NCBI RefSeq assembly: GCF_004683885.1
Contig: NZ_CP038440.1
Span: 2,514,001-2,578,000 of the forward strand
Direction: 5' to 3'
Length of the DNA stretch: 64,000 nt
DNA from: Brevundimonas sp. MF30-B
GTDB taxonomy: Bacteria; Pseudomonadota; Alphaproteobacteria; Caulobacterales; Caulobacteraceae
The notes beneath the pieces are model-generated. The model did not search any database, was not told the origin of the DNA, and saw only the letters and a program-made list of their open reading frames with translations. The position numbers were made by a program, and so were the translations under genes. Below are positions 22,507-31,839 of the stretch, piece after piece (positions within the stretch are counted from its first letter, which is position 1; each line of letters opens with the position of its first letter).

Positions 22507-23853
22507 ATGCGCTACCTCCCCCTGACGCCCGACGACCGCACGGAGATGCTCGCCGCCATCGGCGCGAAATCCATCGACGACCTGTTCGTGGACGTGCCCC
22601 AGTCGGCGCGGCTGGACGGCCCCGTCGATCTGCCGCGCGTGGCGGGCGAGCTGGAGGTGGAGCGCGCCCTCTCGGCCATGGCGGGCAAGAACGCCACGGC
22701 GGGGACGACGCCCTTCTTCTGCGGCGCCGGCGCCTACAAGCACCACGTCCCGGCTACGGTGGATCACGTCATCCAGCGCTCGGAGTTCCTGACCAGCTAC
22801 ACACCGTACCAGCCGGAAATCGCCCAGGGCACGCTGCAGTATCTGTACGAGTTCCAGACCCAGGTCGCGAACCTGACCGGGATGCCGGTGGCCAACGCCT
22901 CGCTGTATGACGGCTCGACCGCCATGGCAGAGGGCGTGCTGATGGCCACGCGCGTGACCCGCCGCAACAAGGCGGTGATCTCGGGCGGCGTGCACCCCCA
23001 CTATGTCCAGGCGACCGAGACCGTGGTGCACGCCGTCGGCGTCGAGACCCAGGTGCTGCCGGCCGCCGTCGATGCAGAAGCCGACGTCATCGCCCAGATC
23101 GGCGCCGACACCGCCTGCGTCGTCGTCCAGACCCCCAACGTCTTCGGCACGGCCACAGATGTCACGAAGATCGCCGAGGCCGCCCACGCCGCCGGCGCCC
23201 TGCTGATCGTGGTCGTCACCGAAGCGGTTTCGATGGGCCTGCTGAAGTCGCCCGGCGAAATGGGCGCGGACATCGTCGCGGCCGAGGGCCAGTCGATCGG
23301 CAACGCCCTGAACTTCGGCGGCCCCTACGTCGGCCTGTTCGCCACGCGCGAAAAGCTGATCCGCCAGATGCCCGGCCGCCTGTGCGGCGAGACGGTTGAT
23401 GCGGAGGGCGAGCGAGGCTTCGTCCTGACCCTGTCGACGCGCGAGCAGCACATCCGCCGCGACAAGGCGACGTCGAACATCTGCACCAACTCGGGCCTCT
23501 GCACCCTGGCCTTCACCATCCACATGAGCCTGCTGGGCGAGACGGGCCTGCGCAACCTGGCCCTGCTGAACCATGAGAAGGCCGTCGCCACGCGCGACGC
23601 CCTGGCCGCCATTCCGGGCGTGGAAGTGCTGACCCCGCGCTTCTTCAACGAGTTCGCGGTGAAGCTGCCCAAGCCGGCGGCCGAGGTGGTGGAGCGCCTG
23701 GCCGAACACCGCATCCTGGCCGGCGTGCCCTACAGCCGTCTGGCCCCCGACGCCGGCATGGACGACCTCCTGCTGGTCGCCGCGACCGAGACGACGCTGG
23801 ACGCCGACATCAAGATCCTGGCGGGTGCGCTCGCCAAGGTCCTGGCCGCCTGA
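22507..23853 (+). CDS. gcvPA: Glycine dehydrogenase (decarboxylating) subunit 1
   Basis: The N-terminal half of the split P protein, 448 residues, in the PLP-fold type I superfamily but lacking the PLP lysine. Characteristic segments are [47 protein letters not shown] and [23 protein letters not shown], and later [22 protein letters not shown]. With subunit 2 it decarboxylates glycine and transfers the methylamine moiety to lipoyl-GcvH. It starts with ATG at 22507 and is 14 bp upstream of gcvPB. Confidence 0.97.
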   Translation: MRYLPLTPDDRTEMLAAIGAKSIDDLFVDVPQSARLDGPVDLPRVAGELEVERALSAMAGKNATAGTTPFFCGAGAYKHHVPATVDHVIQRSEFLTSYTPYQPEIAQGTLQYLYEFQTQVANLTGMPVANASLYDGSTAMAEGVLMATRVTRRNKAVISGGVHPHYVQATETVVHAVGVETQVLPAAVDAEADVIAQIGADTACVVVQTPNVFGTATDVTKIAEAAHAAGALLIVVVTEAVSMGLLKSPGEMGADIVAAEGQSIGNALNFGGPYVGLFATREKLIRQMPGRLCGETVDAEGERGFVLTLSTREQHIRRDKATSNICTNSGLCTLAFTIHMSLLGETGLRNLALLNHEKAVATRDALAAIPGVEVLTPRFFNEFAVKLPKPAAEVVERLAEHRILAGVPYSRLAPDAGMDDLLLVAATETTLDADIKILAGALAKVLAA

Positions 23854-23867
23854 ACGGAAGACAGACC

Positions 23868-25436
23868 ATGAGCACCATGAACACCGTCGGCCGTCCGACC
23901 ACCCCCAACGCGGGCTCTGAGAAGCCCGCCACCCTGACCGGCGGCCGCGGCCTGCTGCAGAACGAAGCCCTGATCTTCGAGGGCGACGGCTGGGGCAAGA
24001 CCGGCGTCGATCTGCCGAAGCCCAAGACAGACGGCGCCGACCTGGGCGACCTGGTCCGCAAGGATCCGATCGGCCTGCCGGGCCTGTCCGAGCCCGAGGC
24101 CATGCGCCACTATGTCCGTCTGAGCCAGAAGAACCACGCGATCGACCTGGCCATCTATCCGCTGGGCTCGTGCACGATGAAGCACAACCCGCGCCTGAAC
24201 GAGAAGATGGCGCGCCTGCCCGGCTTCTCGGACATCCACCCGCTGCAGCCGCAATCGACGGTGCAGGGCGCGTTGGAGCTGATGGACACGCTGTCCCACT
24301 GGCTGACCACCCTGACGGGCATGCCCGCCGTCGCGCTTTCCCCGAAAGCGGGCGCCCACGGCGAGTTGTGCGGCCTGATGGCCATCCGCGCCGCGCACGA
24401 GGCGTCCGGCCAGCATGAGAAGCGTCGCAAGGTGCTGGTCCCGACCTCGGCCCACGGCACCAATCCGGCCACAGCCGCCTTCGTCGGCTATTCGGTGGTC
24501 GAAGTCGCCCAGACCGACGACGGCCGCGTGGATGTGGCTGATCTGGCGTCCAAGCTGGGCGACGACGTGGCCGCCATCATGGTGACCAACCCCAACACCT
24601 GCGGCCTGTTCGAGCGCGACATCTTGGAGATCAGCCGCCTGACGCATGAGGCCGGCGCCTATTTCTACTGCGACGGGGCCAACTTCAACGCCATCGTCGG
24701 CCGGGTGCGCCCTGGCGACCTGGGCGTCGACGCCATGCACATCAACCTGCACAAGACCTTCTCCACGCCCCACGGCGGCGGCGGTCCCGGCGCGGGTCCG
24801 GTGGTGCTTTCGGAAGCGCTCGCGCCCTTCGCCCCGGCCCCTTGGGTGGTCAATGACGGCGACGGCTTCAAGCTGCTGGAGCGCGCTGAAGAAGACGCCG
24901 CGCAGGCCTTCGGCCGCCTGTGCGCCTTCCAGGGTCAGATGGGCATGTATGTCCGCGCCCTCAGCTACATGATGAGCCACGGCTCGGACGGTCTGCGTCA
25001 GGTCGCCGAGGACGCGGTGCTGAACGCCAACTACATCAAGGCCCGCCTGTCGGACCTGATGAGCGCCGCCTTCCCCAACGGCCCCTGCATGCACGAGGCC
25101 CTGTTCGACGACGAATGGCTGAAGGGCACGGACATCACCACGCTCGACTTCGCCAAGGCGATGATCGACGAGGGCTTCCACCCCATGACCATGTACTTCC
25201 CGCTGGTCGTCCATGGCGCCATGCTGATCGAGCCGACCGAGACGGAGTCCAAGGCCGAACTGGACCGCTTCATCGAGGCGATGCGCGCGCTGGCCGGCGC
25301 GGCCAAGGCCGGCGATGTGGACCGCTTCAAGGGCGCGCCCTTCCACGCGCCCCTGCGTCGCCTGGACGAAACCCGCGCCGCCCGCTCGCCGGTGCTGCGC
25401 TGGACCGCGCCCCAGGGCTCCAACCAGGCGGCCTGA
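23868..25436 (+). CDS. gcvPB: Glycine dehydrogenase (decarboxylating) subunit 2
   Basis: The C-terminal, PLP-binding half of the split P protein, 522 residues. The PLP lysine is Lys296 in [18 protein letters not shown]. Other conserved segments are [19 protein letters not shown] and [15 protein letters not shown]. The protein completes the gcvT-H-(osmC)-PA-PB operon; the L protein (dihydrolipoyl dehydrogenase) is not in the window. The split form is typical of many bacteria, while the fused form occurs in E. coli. Confidence 0.97.
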   Translation: MSTMNTVGRPTTPNAGSEKPATLTGGRGLLQNEALIFEGDGWGKTGVDLPKPKTDGADLGDLVRKDPIGLPGLSEPEAMRHYVRLSQKNHAIDLAIYPLGSCTMKHNPRLNEKMARLPGFSDIHPLQPQSTVQGALELMDTLSHWLTTLTGMPAVALSPKAGAHGELCGLMAIRAAHEASGQHEKRRKVLVPTSAHGTNPATAAFVGYSVVEVAQTDDGRVDVADLASKLGDDVAAIMVTNPNTCGLFERDILEISRLTHEAGAYFYCDGANFNAIVGRVRPGDLGVDAMHINLHKTFSTPHGGGGPGAGPVVLSEALAPFAPAPWVVNDGDGFKLLERAEEDAAQAFGRLCAFQGQMGMYVRALSYMMSHGSDGLRQVAEDAVLNANYIKARLSDLMSAAFPNGPCMHEALFDDEWLKGTDITTLDFAKAMIDEGFHPMTMYFPLVVHGAMLIEPTETESKAELDRFIEAMRALAGAAKAGDVDRFKGAPFHAPLRRLDETRAARSPVLRWTAPQGSNQAA

Positions 25437-25563
25437 GGACGCGCTTTTCGGTCGGGTCGCCAGCGTCGGATCGGAGTTCGTCTCTTGGACGTTGACCGTG
25501 GGCTCCATCATGCCGACGGACGCGCCCTTGCGCCTCCCCGTCCCCAGCGACAGGACCGCGCCG

Positions 25564-26487
25564 ATGACCGACTGGACCACGAACGACATTCCCGACCAGA
25601 GCGGGAGGCTGGCCGTCGTCACCGGCGCCACGGGCGGCCTGGGGCTTGAGACGGCCCTCGTCCTGGCGGCCAAAGGCGCCGAGGTGGTCTTGGCGGCGCG
25701 CAATCCGGACAAGGGGGCCGAGGCCGAACGTCTGATCCGCGAGCGTCATCCGACGGCCGATGCCCGCTTCGATCTGCTGGATCTGGGAGACCTCGGCTCC
25801 GTCGCGGCCTTCGCCGACCGCCAGCTGGCGTCGGGGCGACCGATCGACATTCTGATCAACAACGCCGGCGTCATGGCCCTGCCGCGCCGCCAGACGACCG
25901 CAGATGGCTTCGAGATGCAGTTCGGCACGAACTATCTGTCGCACTTCGCCCTGACCGGCCAGCTGCTGCCGCTGCTGACGGCGGCGAACGCCCGGGTGGT
26001 GCAACTGTCCAGCATGGCGCACCGCGGCGGCGCGATCCGCCTGGACGATCTGAACTACCAGACCGGCTATCGCCCCTGGCCCGTCTATCAGCAGTCCAAG
26101 CTGGCCATGCTGATGTTCGCCATCGAACTGCAACGACGCAGCGACGCTAACGGCTGGGGCCTGACCAGCGTCGCCGCCCATCCCGGCTTCGCCCGCACCG
26201 ATCTGATCGCCAACGGCCCGTCCAGCGACGGCGGCGGCTTGTTCGGACTAGCGTCCGGCATCCTGGCGCAGTTCATGAGCCATTCGGCCGCCGACGGCGC
26301 CCTGCCCACGCTTCTGGCCGCCACCAGCCCGACGGTCGCGCCAGGCGGCTATTACGGCCCGCAAGGCTTCCAGGAAGCGAAAGGCCCGCCCGGCGTGGCC
26401 GAGATCAAGCCGCAGGCTAAGGACGCCGATGTCGCCAGACGGCTTTGGGACGAGTCCGAACGTCTGACCGGCGTGCGGTACGGTTGA
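25564..26487 (+). CDS. Short-chain dehydrogenase/reductase (retinol dehydrogenase-like)
   Basis: A 307-residue NAD(P)-dependent oxidoreductase of the SDR superfamily. The cofactor motif [10 protein letters not shown] lies at residues ~20-29, NNAG near ~100, and the catalytic pair is YQQSK. The layout resembles the retinol dehydrogenase/WW-oxidoreductase subgroup. I chose the ATG at 25564, 10 nt after AGGA; an in-frame ATG at 25510 adds 18 residues. It follows gcvPB after a 127-bp gap and is convergent with tgt. The substrate is unknown. Confidence 0.9.
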   Translation: MTDWTTNDIPDQSGRLAVVTGATGGLGLETALVLAAKGAEVVLAARNPDKGAEAERLIRERHPTADARFDLLDLGDLGSVAAFADRQLASGRPIDILINNAGVMALPRRQTTADGFEMQFGTNYLSHFALTGQLLPLLTAANARVVQLSSMAHRGGAIRLDDLNYQTGYRPWPVYQQSKLAMLMFAIELQRRSDANGWGLTSVAAHPGFARTDLIANGPSSDGGGLFGLASGILAQFMSHSAADGALPTLLAATSPTVAPGGYYGPQGFQEAKGPPGVAEIKPQAKDADVARRLWDESERLTGVRYG

Positions 26488-26499
26488 AGAAACAGCGCC

Positions 26500-27615
26500 C
26501 TAGCGCCCAGCCGTCTGTCTCGCGTGGAAGTCGCGGCGGAAGGCTTCGAACCGACCTTCGGCGATCGCCGCGCGCATGGCCGCCGTCAGCGCCTGGAAGA
26601 AGGCGATGTTGTGCCAGCTGAGCAGGATCTTGCCGAGGATCTCATCGGCGCGGATCAGGTGGTGCAGATAGGCCTTTGAATAGTCCTGCGACGCTGGGCA
26701 CGGGACGTCGAGCTCCAGCGGGTCCTGATCCTCGGCGAAGCGCGCGTTCTTCAGGTTCAGCGGCCCGTTCCAGGTCCAGGCCTGGCCGTGGCGGCCCGCA
26801 CGCGTCGGCAGCACGCAGTCGAACATGTCCACGCCGCGCCACACCGCCTCGACCAGATCGATCGGCTTGCCCACGCCCATCAGATAGCGCGGCCGGTCCG
26901 CCGGCAGCATGTCGGGTGCATAGTCCAGCACCTCGCACATGGCCTGGTGCCCCTCGCCCACCGCCAGTCCGCCGATGGCGTAGCCGTCGAAGCCGATCTC
27001 CTGCAGCCGGTCCGAGCTTTCGCGGCGCAGGTTCTGGAAAGTCGAGCCTTGCTGGATGCCGAACAGGGCCTGGGCGTTGCGCGTGCCAAACGCGGTCTTG
27101 GACCGGAGCGCCCAGCGCGCCGACAGCTCCATCCCCTCGCGCGCCCTCGCCTCTTCCGCCGGCCAGGCGACGCACTCGTCCAGCTGCATGACGATGTCCG
27201 AACCCAGACGGTCGGCCTGGATCTCGATGGACCGTTCGGGCGTCAGGACATGTTTGGAGCCGTCGATGTGGCTGGAGAAGGTCACCGCCTCCTCCGTCAG
27301 CTTGGAGATGCCCGACAGGCTCATGACCTGAAACCCGCCCGAGTCCGTCAGGATCGGCCCGTCCCAGCGCATGAATTTGTGCAGGCCGCCCAGCCGCTCC
27401 ATCCGCTCGGGGCCGGGGCGCAGCATCAGGTGATAGGTGTTGCCCAGGATGATGTCCGCGCCGGTCTGCTTTACCTGATCAACCGTCATCGCCTTGACGG
27501 TGGCGGCGGTGCCGACCGGCATGAAGGCGGGGGTGCGGATGTCGCCGCGCGGCGTCTTTAGCACGCCTGTGCGCGCGCGGCCGTCGGTGGCGGAGATGTC
27601 GAAGGCGAAGGCCAT
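26500..27615 (-). CDS. tgt: tRNA-guanine transglycosylase (queuine tRNA-ribosyltransferase)
   Basis: A 371-residue enzyme that exchanges guanine-34 of Asp/Asn/His/Tyr tRNAs for the queuosine precursor preQ1. The catalytic region [12 protein letters not shown], the base-recognition loop [22 protein letters not shown] and [17 protein letters not shown] are conserved. The zinc-binding region is odd: where the family has Cys-x-Cys-x2-Cys before the Tyr-Ser-x-Ala-Tyr segment, this protein reads [16 protein letters not shown], keeping only the middle Cys; the later LSWHN His is present. The ATG at 27615 overlaps the stop of the upstream gene (ATGA). It is the last gene of a queuosine operon. Confidence 0.95.
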   Translation of the reverse strand: MAFAFDISATDGRARTGVLKTPRGDIRTPAFMPVGTAATVKAMTVDQVKQTGADIILGNTYHLMLRPGPERMERLGGLHKFMRWDGPILTDSGGFQVMSLSGISKLTEEAVTFSSHIDGSKHVLTPERSIEIQADRLGSDIVMQLDECVAWPAEEARAREGMELSARWALRSKTAFGTRNAQALFGIQQGSTFQNLRRESSDRLQEIGFDGYAIGGLAVGEGHQAMCEVLDYAPDMLPADRPRYLMGVGKPIDLVEAVWRGVDMFDCVLPTRAGRHGQAWTWNGPLNLKNARFAEDQDPLELDVPCPASQDYSKAYLHHLIRADEILGKILLSWHNIAFFQALTAAMRAAIAEGRFEAFRRDFHARQTAGR

Positions 27616-28082
27616 CAGCGCAGCAGTCTTTCCAGTTGATCCGCGCGGTGCAGATCCTTGGGGCGGCCGAACAGGCGGCAGGTGGCGATCTGCTCCTGGA
27701 CCGTCGGGATGTAGATGCGGCCGGCCGCCATCGCCACCGGAAGTCGGGTCTCGAAGCGCACGGGCGCCCAGTCGCCGTTCGAGCGCACGTCCATCTCGGC
27801 CATGACGTCGACCGGTACCGGCGTGGTCAGGATCTGGCCGAAGACGCGCGAGCGGAACAGGCCCTCGCCCGGATCCTCGACCACCGAGCCGCCCAGGGCG
27901 GCGATCAGACGTCGCGCATCGCGCGGGCTGGCCATGACGTCCACGTCCGGCGCCTGAATGTCGTCCAGTCCCGCCAGGATCATGGCTGAGCCGCCGAACA
28001 CCCACCAGGGATCCTGAAGTTCGCCTCCCACGGAGGCCAGGATGTCAAGCGTCGCTTCCAGCGGCTCAGGGAGGTCCTTCAC
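27615..28082 (-). CDS. Nucleotidyltransferase-like protein in the queuosine operon
   Basis: About 155 residues with a nucleotidyltransferase-fold look: [11 protein letters not shown] followed by [19 protein letters not shown], resembling the glycine-serine and Asp-x-Asp pattern of MNT/AbiEii-like domains. A later segment [30 protein letters not shown] fits the helical end of such proteins. The start is uncertain: I placed it at a GTG (28082), just after the stop of the membrane-protein gene. An upstream start at 28136 would overlap that gene by 47 bp. Its stop overlaps tgt. Role unknown. Confidence 0.65.
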   Translation of the reverse strand: MKDLPEPLEATLDILASVGGELQDPWWVFGGSAMILAGLDDIQAPDVDVMASPRDARRLIAALGGSVVEDPGEGLFRSRVFGQILTTPVPVDVMAEMDVRSNGDWAPVRFETRLPVAMAAGRIYIPTVQEQIATCRLFGRPKDLHRADQLERLLR

Positions 28083-28089
28083 CAAGGCG

Positions 28090-28374
28090 TCAGCTTGTCT
28101 TGGCGGTGGGGAGAACCCGACGGACGGCCAAAACAATCACGGCGCCCAGCGCCGACATGCCCGCGTTCACAATCAGGATGAAAACCAGGAGGAACAGCAA
28201 AACGCCGATAGCACCTGCGGGGGAGGTAGCGGGCTCTCCGTTCATCTGGAACAGGCCTGGGCTCAGCACCGCCAGCAGCAAACCCAGAAGCGCAAAGGCG
28301 ATCTGAAAAGCGGCGGCGACGCTAAAGGTGACGGTGAACAGGCCACCGAATGGCGCAGTCCTCAGATAGTTCAT
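28090..28374 (-). CDS. Small membrane protein of unknown function
   Basis: A 94-residue protein with three hydrophobic stretches (about residues 10-40, 52-70 and 70-85) and a short basic C terminus ([11 protein letters not shown]). No family is recognised. Its ATG overlaps the queA stop (ATGA) and codon use matches the neighbours, so it is translated as part of the queA-tgt operon. Nothing in the sequence ties it directly to queuosine. Confidence 0.7.
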   Translation of the reverse strand: MNYLRTAPFGGLFTVTFSVAAAFQIAFALLGLLLAVLSPGLFQMNGEPATSPAGAIGVLLFLLVFILIVNAGMSALGAVIVLAVRRVLPTAKTS

Positions 28375-29477
28375 AGATCGTGCCCCTTAGCGTCCTGCCG
28401 AAACAGCAGGCTCCCGTCCCCATAGGAATAGAAGCGATAGCTCTTGTCGATCGCATGAGCGTAGGCCGCTCGCATCGTCTCCAGACCCGCAAACGCCGAA
28501 ACCAGCATGAACAGCGTCGACTTGGGCAGGTGGAAGTTCGTCATCAGCACATCGACAGCGCGGAAGCGGTAGCCCGGCGTGATGAAGATGGCCGTGTCGC
28601 CGTGGAACGGCTGGACCACCCCGTCCTCGCGCGTTGCGCTTTCCAACAGCCGCAGCGAGGTGGTGCCGACGCAGACGATGCGGCCGCCGGCGGCGCGCAC
28701 GGCGTTCAAGGCGGCGGCGGTCTCTTGCGACACCTCACCCCACTCGCTGTGCATCTTGTGGTCCGCCGTGTCGTCAGCCTTGACCGGCAGGAAGGTGCCG
28801 GCCCCCACGTGTAGGGTGACCGCATGGGTCGATACGCCCCGCGCCCTCAGCGCCTCCAGCAGAGCCGGGGTGAAGTGCAGGCCGGCCGTCGGCGCGGCGA
28901 CCGAGCCGTCGTGTTCGGCGAAGACGGTTTGATAGTCGGACCGGTCGCGATCGTCCTCGGGCCGTTTGGCGGCGATGTAGGGCGGCAGCGGCATGACGCC
29001 CAAGTCGCGGATGGCGTCGTCCAGCGCCGGTCCGGCGAGATCGAAGCGCAGCGCGACCAGGCCGTCCTCGCCCTTGGCCTCGACCGTGGCGTCCAGCCGG
29101 CCCAGCGCGCAGGCTCCATCCTCGACCACGCCGAAGCGGATGCGGTCGCCCGCCTTGATCCGCTTGCCCGGCTTCATGAAGGCAGACCAGACGTCGGGCG
29201 CGTCGCGGTGATGCAGGGTGGCCTCGACCTCCACCGTCAGCGTCTCGCCCTCCGCGCCCAGCCGCTGGCGCACGCCCGACAGGCGCGCGGGGATCACGCG
29301 GGTGTCATTGAACACCAAGGCGTCGCCGGGCTTCAGGAAGTCCGGCAGGTCGCGCACGATGCGATCCTCCAGCCCGCCGTCGCGCACGACCAGCAGCCGC
29401 GCCGCATCGCGCGGTTCGACCGGGCGCAGGGCGATGCGGTCCTCGGGCAGGTCGAAATCGAAGTCAGAGGTCTTCAT
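28371..29477 (-). CDS. queA: S-adenosylmethionine:tRNA ribosyltransferase-isomerase
   Basis: A 368-residue enzyme that transfers and isomerises the ribosyl group of SAM onto preQ1-tRNA to make epoxyqueuosine. Recognisable segments include [43 protein letters not shown] (residues ~210-223), [12 protein letters not shown] and [20 protein letters not shown]. The ATG at 29477 was chosen by match to the family N terminus. It heads a four-gene operon ending with tgt, so two consecutive steps of queuosine synthesis are co-transcribed. Confidence 0.97.
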   Translation of the reverse strand: MKTSDFDFDLPEDRIALRPVEPRDAARLLVVRDGGLEDRIVRDLPDFLKPGDALVFNDTRVIPARLSGVRQRLGAEGETLTVEVEATLHHRDAPDVWSAFMKPGKRIKAGDRIRFGVVEDGACALGRLDATVEAKGEDGLVALRFDLAGPALDDAIRDLGVMPLPPYIAAKRPEDDRDRSDYQTVFAEHDGSVAAPTAGLHFTPALLEALRARGVSTHAVTLHVGAGTFLPVKADDTADHKMHSEWGEVSQETAAALNAVRAAGGRIVCVGTTSLRLLESATREDGVVQPFHGDTAIFITPGYRFRAVDVLMTNFHLPKSTLFMLVSAFAGLETMRAAYAHAIDKSYRFYSYGDGSLLFRQDAKGHDL

Positions 29478-29588
29478 GAAGCGGCGCAAAGGCCACGCGC
29501 GGCGGGCATGGTCAAGGGCGCTGGCGCCGCGTCGCGGCAAGGCCTAGATGACGCATCCACTTCACGCTCCCCACGTTCCTCCGGCCGC

Positions 29589-30221
29589 ATGACCCTGATC
29601 GAAACCGCGACCGGCAGAGAGCGCACCTTCTCCGAAGTGCTCGAGGCCCTGTCCGTCGGACCCGAGCGCCTCAGCATCGCCGAGGTGGCCGAGGCCTTTG
29701 GCGAGCGGGGCATCGGGGCCATGATCCTGATCCTGTCGCTGATGGCCATCCTGCCCTGGCCGCCGGGCGGCAAGGCGGTGTTCGGCGCCCCGATCATCCT
29801 TCTGGCCTGCGAACTGGCGGTGCGGCGCAAGACGCTTTGGCTGCCCGGCTGGATGCTGCGCGCCTCCATGCCTCGCAGCGCCTACGCCCGGGCCGTGCGC
29901 CACGCCCTGCGCCCGGTCCGCTTCGTCGAGAACCTGAGCCGGCCGCGGCTGGCCGTCCTGACCTCGCCGTTGGGCGAGGTGGCGATCGGGGCGGCCTGCG
30001 TGCTGCTGGCGATCATGATGGCCCTGCCCATCCCGTTCGGCGACATGCTGCCGGCCGTGACGCTGATCCTGCTCTCCCTCGGGCTGATGCAGCGCGACGG
30101 TGCGATGGTGATTGCGGGCTGGATCGGGGTGGTCGTATGCGGCGTCTACATGGTGCTGGTGTCGTCTGCGGTCGTCCACCTGGGTCACTTGGCCTGGAAT
30201 TGGATCGCCGGCCTGTTCTGA
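29589..30221 (+). CDS. ExoD-like exopolysaccharide synthesis protein
   Basis: A 210-residue inner-membrane protein of the ExoD family. A soluble N-terminal segment (residues ~1-40, FSEVLEALSVGPERLSIAEVAEAFGERGIGAMILIL) leads into hydrophobic helices (~43-60, 62-80, 125-145, 150-165, 175-200). The motif LMAILPWPPGGKAVFGAPI is a degenerate form of the family's PxPPGxs-like segment. ExoD was named from an exopolysaccharide and alkaline-sensitivity phenotype in rhizobia; the function here is not established. It is divergent from queA and ends just before a bidirectional terminator. Confidence 0.82.
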   Translation: MTLIETATGRERTFSEVLEALSVGPERLSIAEVAEAFGERGIGAMILILSLMAILPWPPGGKAVFGAPIILLACELAVRRKTLWLPGWMLRASMPRSAYARAVRHALRPVRFVENLSRPRLAVLTSPLGEVAIGAACVLLAIMMALPIPFGDMLPAVTLILLSLGLMQRDGAMVIAGWIGVVVCGVYMVLVSSAVVHLGHLAWNWIAGLF

Positions 30222-30226
30222 GACGC

Positions 30227-30255
30227 AAAAAGGGCCGGCGTCGCCGCCGGCCCTT
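30227..30255 (-). terminator. Hairpin terminator, T-run on the minus side (probably bidirectional)
   Basis: An 11-bp stem (30230-30240 with 30245-30255, loop TCGC) is followed by TTTTTG on the minus strand and by a weaker T-poor tail on the plus strand. It would end the short minus-strand transcript carrying the 21-codon frame and may also end the exoD-like gene 6 bp upstream. Confidence 0.8.
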
Positions 30256-30296
30256 CATTGTCGACCGCGTGGCGGTCGGCCGTCAGTCGCGCCTTC

Positions 30297-30362
30297 TCAG
30301 GCGTGATCCCCCTGGAAGCTCCAGAGCGCGGCCATACCTTGCGGTTGATGACAATGAGACAC
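30297..30362 (-). CDS. Candidate 21-residue protein with a maximal Shine-Dalgarno sequence
   Basis: A GTG at 30362 opens 21 codons and a TGA: MSHCHQPQGMAALWSFQG, then Asp-His-Ala. It is preceded on the minus strand by GAAAGGAGGTGATCCA (30378-30363). This is complementary over its whole length to the 3' end of 16S rRNA, and AGGAGG lies 7 nt before the GTG. A strong terminator lies 42 nt after the stop. I do not recognise the peptide. It may act as a microprotein, a leader-type peptide, or the coding part of a small dual-function RNA. The ribosome site is seen directly; translation is inferred. Confidence 0.6.
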   Translation of the reverse strand: MSHCHQPQGMAALWSFQGDHA

Positions 30363-30458
30363 TGGATCACCTCCTTTCGACTGTTGAACAGGGACTTAGA
30401 GGTAAGGATGATTTGCGCGGGTCCGCAATCGGCGCTCTCGCCTTCGTGATCCCGCCCC

Positions 30459-31412
30459 TCAGACCGCGAAGCTGATGTCCGGCCCCACCGGCACGACGCC
30501 CGTCGGATTGATGCGCCGGTGGCTCTCGTAATAGTGCCGCTTGATGTGGTCGACGTTCACCGTCTCGGCCACGCCGGGCAAGGCGTGAAAGTCCCGCACG
30601 AAACGCCACAGGGCCGGATAGTCGACGATCCGCCGGCGGTTGCACTTGAAGTGGCCGTGATAGACGAGGTCGAACCGCACCAGGGTAGTGAACAGACGAA
30701 TGTCCGCCTCGGTCAGCCGATCCCCCATCAGCCACGGCCTGTCGGACAGGCGCGCCTCCAGCCAGTCCAGCGCCTCGAACAGAGGCCCGACGGCCTCTTC
30801 ATAGGCGGCCTGGGTCTCGGCGAAGCCGGCGCGATACACGCCATTGTTGACCTCGGCATAGACGCGGTCGTTCACCGCATCGATCTCGCCGCGCAGCGCC
30901 TCGGGATAATAGTCGCCCTCGGTCGCGCCGACGCCGTCGAAGGCGCTGTTGAACATGCGGATGATGTCGGCGGATTCATTGGAAACGATGGTCTCGCGCG
31001 CCTTGTCCCACAGCACGGGCACGGTGACCTTGCCGGTGTAGTCCGCGTCCGCCGCCGTATAGACCTGATGCAGAAAGTCGGCGCCGTGGATGGGATCGCC
31101 CGTCACATCGGGCCCCTCAGCAAAGGTCCAGCCGTCGTCGCGCATCAGCCAGTGGACTGTGGAGACGCCGATCATCCCGTCCAGCCCCTTGAATCGTCGC
31201 ATGATCAGCGTGCGATGCGCCCAGGGGCAGGCCAAGCTGACGTACAGGTGATAGCGGCCCGGCTCGGCTTCGAAACCGCCCTCGCCGGTGGGCCCGGCGG
31301 CGGCGTCCCCGGTCACCCAGTTCCGAAACCGGCTCGCCTTGCGCTTGAAGCTGCCATCGCTGTCGGCTCCGACCTCGCCAGCGCTCCAGACGCCATCCAC
31401 CAACTGCCCCAT
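30459..31412 (-). CDS. Glutathionyl-hydroquinone reductase (Xi-class glutathione transferase, YqjG/PcpF type)
   Basis: A 317-residue glutathione transferase of the Xi class (ECM4/YqjG). The catalytic Cys62 lies in VSLACPWAHRTLIMRRFKGL, and the family N-terminal part includes DGSFKRKASRFRNWV. The C-terminal helical domain has GDRLTEADIRLFTTLVRFD and the Xi-type end HYYESHRRINPTGVVPVGP. These enzymes remove glutathione from glutathionyl-hydroquinones. AGGAG precedes the ATG at 31412. It stands alone, upstream of the small 30.3-kb frame on the same strand. Confidence 0.94.
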   Translation of the reverse strand: MGQLVDGVWSAGEVGADSDGSFKRKASRFRNWVTGDAAAGPTGEGGFEAEPGRYHLYVSLACPWAHRTLIMRRFKGLDGMIGVSTVHWLMRDDGWTFAEGPDVTGDPIHGADFLHQVYTAADADYTGKVTVPVLWDKARETIVSNESADIIRMFNSAFDGVGATEGDYYPEALRGEIDAVNDRVYAEVNNGVYRAGFAETQAAYEEAVGPLFEALDWLEARLSDRPWLMGDRLTEADIRLFTTLVRFDLVYHGHFKCNRRRIVDYPALWRFVRDFHALPGVAETVNVDHIKRHYYESHRRINPTGVVPVGPDISFAV

Positions 31413-31484
31413 TCGTCACTCTCCTGCTGTGACCAAGGCGAACTCGCATGCGGCGGGCAGGTTGCCGCCACGCGACGCCTCGCC

Positions 31485-31520
31485 TCAGGGTTCCAGCTCG
31501 ATGTCCCAGTAGAGGTAATT
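31485..31520 (-). pseudogene. Possible C-terminal gene remnant
   Basis: On the minus strand the codons Gly-Val-Leu-Asn-Tyr-Leu-Tyr-Trp-Asp-Ile-Glu-Leu-Glu-Pro-stop read like a natural protein C terminus, but a TAA directly upstream closes the frame. It may be the leftover tail of a deleted gene. The evidence is only the protein-like composition and it could be chance. Confidence 0.2.
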
Positions 31521-31713
31521 TAAAACGCCTTATGCGCACCGATAAGGTAGTGTGCACGTTGCCAAAACTTCGCACCGACCAACTGGGCAGATGCTCGTGG
31601 TCACCACATGGCCACCACGGCCACGGTAATCGCAGCGATTTTCGGCACGTCTGGGAGTGTACCAGAAGCGGTCAGAAAAGTCGTCGCTGGCGGCCGCAAT
31701 GCGCCAGCAGCGG

Positions 31714-31745
31714 GCATTGGCTCACAGCCGGAAACCGGACGCTGA
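31714..31745 (-). repeat. Degenerate copy of a dispersed short repeat (copy 1)
   Basis: Read on the minus strand, CAGCGTCCGGTTTCCGGC matches the start of the copy at 35847 (CAACGTCCGCTTTCCGCC) at 14 of 18 or more positions, with a looser match after it. It lies in non-coding DNA. Confidence 0.35.
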
Positions 31746-31784
31746 GGATCGTTGGTTCGCAGCCGAGCTAGAACGCAATCAACG

Positions 31785-31819
31785 TAGAGAAGCCCTCCCG
31801 TGACGGCGACACGGGAGGG
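31785..31819 (-). terminator. Hairpin terminator after the alternative oxidase
   Basis: A perfect 10-bp stem CCCTCCCGTG/CACGGGAGGG with a 7-nt loop (31793-31819) lies 20 bp past the oxidase stop. The tail on the minus strand is CTTCTCT, a modest T-tract. Confidence 0.65.
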
Positions 31820-31839
31820 TCAGATATAGTTGGCTTAGG

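Larger units (their letters stand above)
31413..31839. other. 427-bp stretch without an intact gene
   Basis: No intact coding region is seen. It holds a possible gene remnant (31485-31520, minus strand), a degenerate copy of a dispersed short repeat (~31714-31745) and a terminator hairpin. Base composition is less GC-rich and codon structure is absent, suggesting decayed or shuffled intergenic DNA. Confidence 0.6.

Noticed and set aside
23730-25712. A 660-residue minus-strand frame opposite gcvPA/gcvPB
   Set aside because: gcvPB has the PLP lysine and riboswitch context; the reverse frame has no recognisable domain.
30361-30378. A fragment of 16S rRNA (GGATCACCTCCTTTC) on the plus strand
   Set aside because: Only the extreme 16S tail is matched, with no rRNA sequence on either side. 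Read on the minus strand it is a Shine-Dalgarno site at correct distance from a GTG, which explains it better.
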